A stretch of DNA of 35,017 nt, taken from positions 1-35,017 of the forward strand of contig JAFGBD010000029.1 of assembly GCA_016933335.1 (NCBI GenBank), given 5' to 3'. The notes beneath the pieces were generated by a model. The model did no database searches and was not told the DNA's origin. It was given only the letters and a program-made list of their open reading frames with translations. Position 1 is the stretch's first letter. The number at the start of each line of letters is the position of its first letter. Source of the DNA: Bacteroidales bacterium (GTDB lineage Bacteria > Bacteroidota > Bacteroidia > Bacteroidales > UBA10428). The position numbers and the translations under genes were made by a program. Shown one piece after another: positions 32,890 to 35,017 of the stretch.

Positions 32890-34524
32890 ATGGCCGCAGG
32901 ATTTTTTCACATCGCATTGCCAAAAAATGAACCGGTGCTGAACTATGCTCCCGGCACTCCGGAAAGGGTAAAGCTTAAAAAAGCAATTACAGAGCTTCTT
33001 TCAAAGCAGGTGGAAGTACCTATGTTCATTGGAGGAAAAGAAGTAAAAACCGGCAAACTGGTCGAGATCAGGGCTCCTCACGATCATCAGCATATTCTGG
33101 GTTATTATCATGAGGGTGATGCGGAGACAGTAAAACAGGCTGTTAAAGCCGCCCTGGAAGCCCGTCGAATGTGGGCAGCCATGCCCTGGGAGCATCGTGC
33201 ATCCGTTTTCCTGAAAGCTGCTGATTTGTTATGTGAACCTTATTTCTGGACCAAGATCAACGCTGCTACCATGCTGGGGCAGTCGAAAAATGTTTTTCAG
33301 TCTGAGATTGACGCAGTCTGTGAACTGACTGACTTCCTGAGATTCAATGTTAAGTATATGACTGAGATATATGATTTCCAGCCTATTTCTCCGTCAGGAA
33401 TCTGGAACCGGCTGGACTGGAGACCGCTGGAGGGATTTATTTTTGCGCTCACACCCTTTAATTTCACATCCATTGCCGGAAATCTGCCCTCGGCTCCTGC
33501 CATGCTTGGTAATGTTGTTGTCTGGAAACCTTCAAAAGCCCAGATTTTATCCGCAAGGGTCATCATGGAACTGTTTAAGGAAGCCGGGCTGCCGGACGGT
33601 GTGATCAACCAGGTATTTGTCCCGGGCCCCCTGGCTGCCGATGTTATTTTCAAGCAACCGGAATTTGCAGGATTTCACTACACAGGTTCTACAGAGGTGT
33701 TCCAGGGAATATGGAAAACCATCGGAGACAATATTTACAAATACAAAACCTATCCGCGAATTGTCGGAGAAACCGGAGGCAAAGACTTTGTGGTTGTTCA
33801 CGGTTCGGCTCAACCCAATCAGGTCTCCACAGCCCTGGTAAGGGGTGCATTTGAATACCAGGGACAAAAATGTTCGGCAGCCTCCAGGGCATACATACCC
33901 GAATCGTTATGGCCAAAGATCAGTGAACTGATGATAGAAGATTTATCCACTTTTAAGACGGGCGGGCCCGAAGATTTTTCGAATTTTATCAATGCAGTTA
34001 TCGACGAAACGGCATTCAACAAACTCTCTGGCGTCATTGACAGGATCAAAAAGGAGAAGGTGGCTACCATCATTGCAGGTGGGGGATATGATAAGTCAGT
34101 CGGGTATTTTATCGAGCCAACAATCGTTGTATCAAGCGATCCGCAATATTTCACCATGGAGGAGGAATTCTTCGGTCCCATTCTGTCGGTATATGTATAT
34201 CCCGATGATAAATACGAGGAAGCACTGGACCTGTGCGATAAAACATCGATCTACGGACTGACAGGTTCGATTTTTGCCACTGACCGGGAAGCCATCAACC
34301 TGGCATCGACCAGACTGATCCATGCTGCGGGAAATTTCTACATCAATGACAAGCCCACAGGCGCAGTGGTCGGACAGCAACCTTTCGGAGGTTCAAGGGG
34401 CTCCGGTACCAACGACAAGGCGGGTTCCGTCCTGAACCTCCTGCGCTGGCTGTCGCCAAGGGCAATCAAAGAGAATTTTGTACCTCCCACCAGCTACAAG
34501 TATCCGTTTATGGATGAGAAGTAG
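32890..34524 (+). CDS. pruA: L-glutamate gamma-semialdehyde (1-pyrroline-5-carboxylate) dehydrogenase
   Basis: 544 residues from the ATG at 32890, the usual size for stand-alone P5CDH; it opens MAAGFFHIALPKNEPVLNYA. An aldehyde dehydrogenase that oxidises glutamate semialdehyde to glutamate with NAD+, the second step of proline catabolism. Visible features are LTPFNFTSIAGNLPSAPAML and VVWKPSKAQ for NAD binding, the general base Glu294 in GETGGKD, the nucleophile Cys328 in YQGQKCSAASR, and the C-terminal QQPFGGSRGSGTNDKAGS that lines the substrate site in this subfamily. The partner proline dehydrogenase is at 16846-17757, on the opposite strand and outside this transcription unit. Confidence 0.96.
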   Translation: MAAGFFHIALPKNEPVLNYAPGTPERVKLKKAITELLSKQVEVPMFIGGKEVKTGKLVEIRAPHDHQHILGYYHEGDAETVKQAVKAALEARRMWAAMPWEHRASVFLKAADLLCEPYFWTKINAATMLGQSKNVFQSEIDAVCELTDFLRFNVKYMTEIYDFQPISPSGIWNRLDWRPLEGFIFALTPFNFTSIAGNLPSAPAMLGNVVVWKPSKAQILSARVIMELFKEAGLPDGVINQVFVPGPLAADVIFKQPEFAGFHYTGSTEVFQGIWKTIGDNIYKYKTYPRIVGETGGKDFVVVHGSAQPNQVSTALVRGAFEYQGQKCSAASRAYIPESLWPKISELMIEDLSTFKTGGPEDFSNFINAVIDETAFNKLSGVIDRIKKEKVATIIAGGGYDKSVGYFIEPTIVVSSDPQYFTMEEEFFGPILSVYVYPDDKYEEALDLCDKTSIYGLTGSIFATDREAINLASTRLIHAAGNFYINDKPTGAVVGQQPFGGSRGSGTNDKAGSVLNLLRWLSPRAIKENFVPPTSYKYPFMDEK

Positions 34525-34572
34525 GAAATAGTGCCGGATAATAATGTATTTTATTAATTGTTTTTTTGGTTT

Positions 34573-35017
34573 TTATCTGGTATAAATTACTTTCTGTAAA
34601 TCAACAAAATCTTCATTAAATAATCTTAAATAATATATTCCCCCTGAATAAGCAGAAAAGTCAATTTCAAGATTTCCGGTAAATTCTTTCACCTGGATTA
34701 TTTGAACCACCATGCCTTCAAGATTATGTATTTCAATTGTGAAGTCATTTTGATATAATTCCTCGCAGTTCATTTGAATTATTCCGTCGGTGGGATTGGG
34801 AAAAAGACTGATGTTAAATGATTCATTCAACATGCCGGATTCTTTACCCTGCAACATTTTATTTTTTGAACCAGAGCTTTTTTCAGTAATGTTTTCAAAT
34901 AGTAATGAAGCTGCATAATTAGCTTCCCAGCCCGGGGCCGTTACGCTCCCGTCTGAGGTGAACCTTACCAGCATCACGCCCCCCGCAGAGGTCAGCACCG
35001 GTGGCAGCGAGCTGCCT
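34573..35017 (-). CDS. C-terminal part of a secreted protein with CUB-like domain and T9SS type A sorting domain (5' end outside window)
   Basis: The minus-strand frame is open from the window edge to the stop at 34573, giving ~148 residues. The first ~35 (LPPVLTSAGGVMLVRFTSDG, then a Pro-Gly-Trp-Glu-Ala-Asn-Tyr stretch) look like the end of a CUB domain. A ~40-residue Ser/Lys/Glu-rich linker follows, and the last ~80 residues are a T9SS type A sorting domain that begins at SLFPNPTDGIIQMN and ends GGIYYLRLF...QKVIYTR. The protein is therefore exported across the outer membrane. The catalytic or binding part lies beyond the window, so its function is unknown. CUB plus sorting-domain ends occur on secreted peptidases and adhesins in this phylum. 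Confidence 0.82.
   Translation of the reverse strand, partial: GSSLPPVLTSAGGVMLVRFTSDGSVTAPGWEANYAASLLFENITEKSSGSKNKMLQGKESGMLNESFNISLFPNPTDGIIQMNCEELYQNDFTIEIHNLEGMVVQIIQVKEFTGNLEIDFSAYSGGIYYLRLFNEDFVDLQKVIYTR

Overview
The window comes from a Bacteroidota genome, most likely a Bacteroidales/Marinilabiliales-like or uncultured relative. Evidence: the ssb-gldE-gldD-phosphopantetheinyl transferase order; type IX secretion system (T9SS) C-terminal sorting domains of type A and type B; a PorP/SprF family protein; a bacterial heptaprenyl/geranylgeranylglyceryl phosphate synthase; scarce Shine-Dalgarno sequences; and several intergenic matches to the Bacteroidota promoter pattern TTTG-N19/20-TAnnTTTG. 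I see no tRNA, rRNA, CRISPR array, insertion sequence or prophage. Coding density is high and the content is mostly chromosomal core mixed with cell-surface genes.

Layout. (1) 1-3922, plus strand: the tail of an unidentified gene, ssb, gldE, gldD, a 4'-phosphopantetheinyl transferase and a GGGPS-like prenyltransferase, closely packed and partly overlapping. (2) 4007-11368, minus strand: a beta-rich secreted protein next to an S8 protease; a 470-base gap carrying a promoter followed almost at once by a strong terminator; a PafA-type alkaline phosphatase paralogue whose active site looks dismantled; an M14 carboxypeptidase with a T9SS signal; and ychF. (3) 11519-16800, plus strand: transketolase with its own promoter and terminator, then an apparent operon of a secreted von Willebrand A protein, an ECF sigma factor, a one-span membrane protein (probable anti-sigma factor) and a periplasmic Spy/CpxP-like protein. 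(4) 16846-30233: proline dehydrogenase, then two giant surface genes reading away from each other, a 1646-residue type A cargo (minus) and a 2006-residue SprB-like PKD-repeat cargo with a type B sorting domain (plus), the latter followed by its likely partner porP/sprF. (5) 30441-35017: OmpH/Skp-like protein, GT2 glycosyltransferase, FtsB/DivIC-like division protein (convergent overlap), P5C dehydrogenase, and the 3' end of another T9SS cargo with a CUB-like domain.

How the parts fit. The main theme is T9SS and gliding: GldE/GldD are accessory or envelope factors, at least four proteins carry T9SS sorting domains, and a PorP/SprF protein sits next to the type B adhesin. Proline catabolism is present as two separate genes (PRODH and P5CDH) on either side of the adhesin block. 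The most unusual observations are the PafA paralogue lacking most catalytic and metal-binding residues, the tiny promoter-terminator unit at 6651-6732, and the vWA-led ECF sigma operon.
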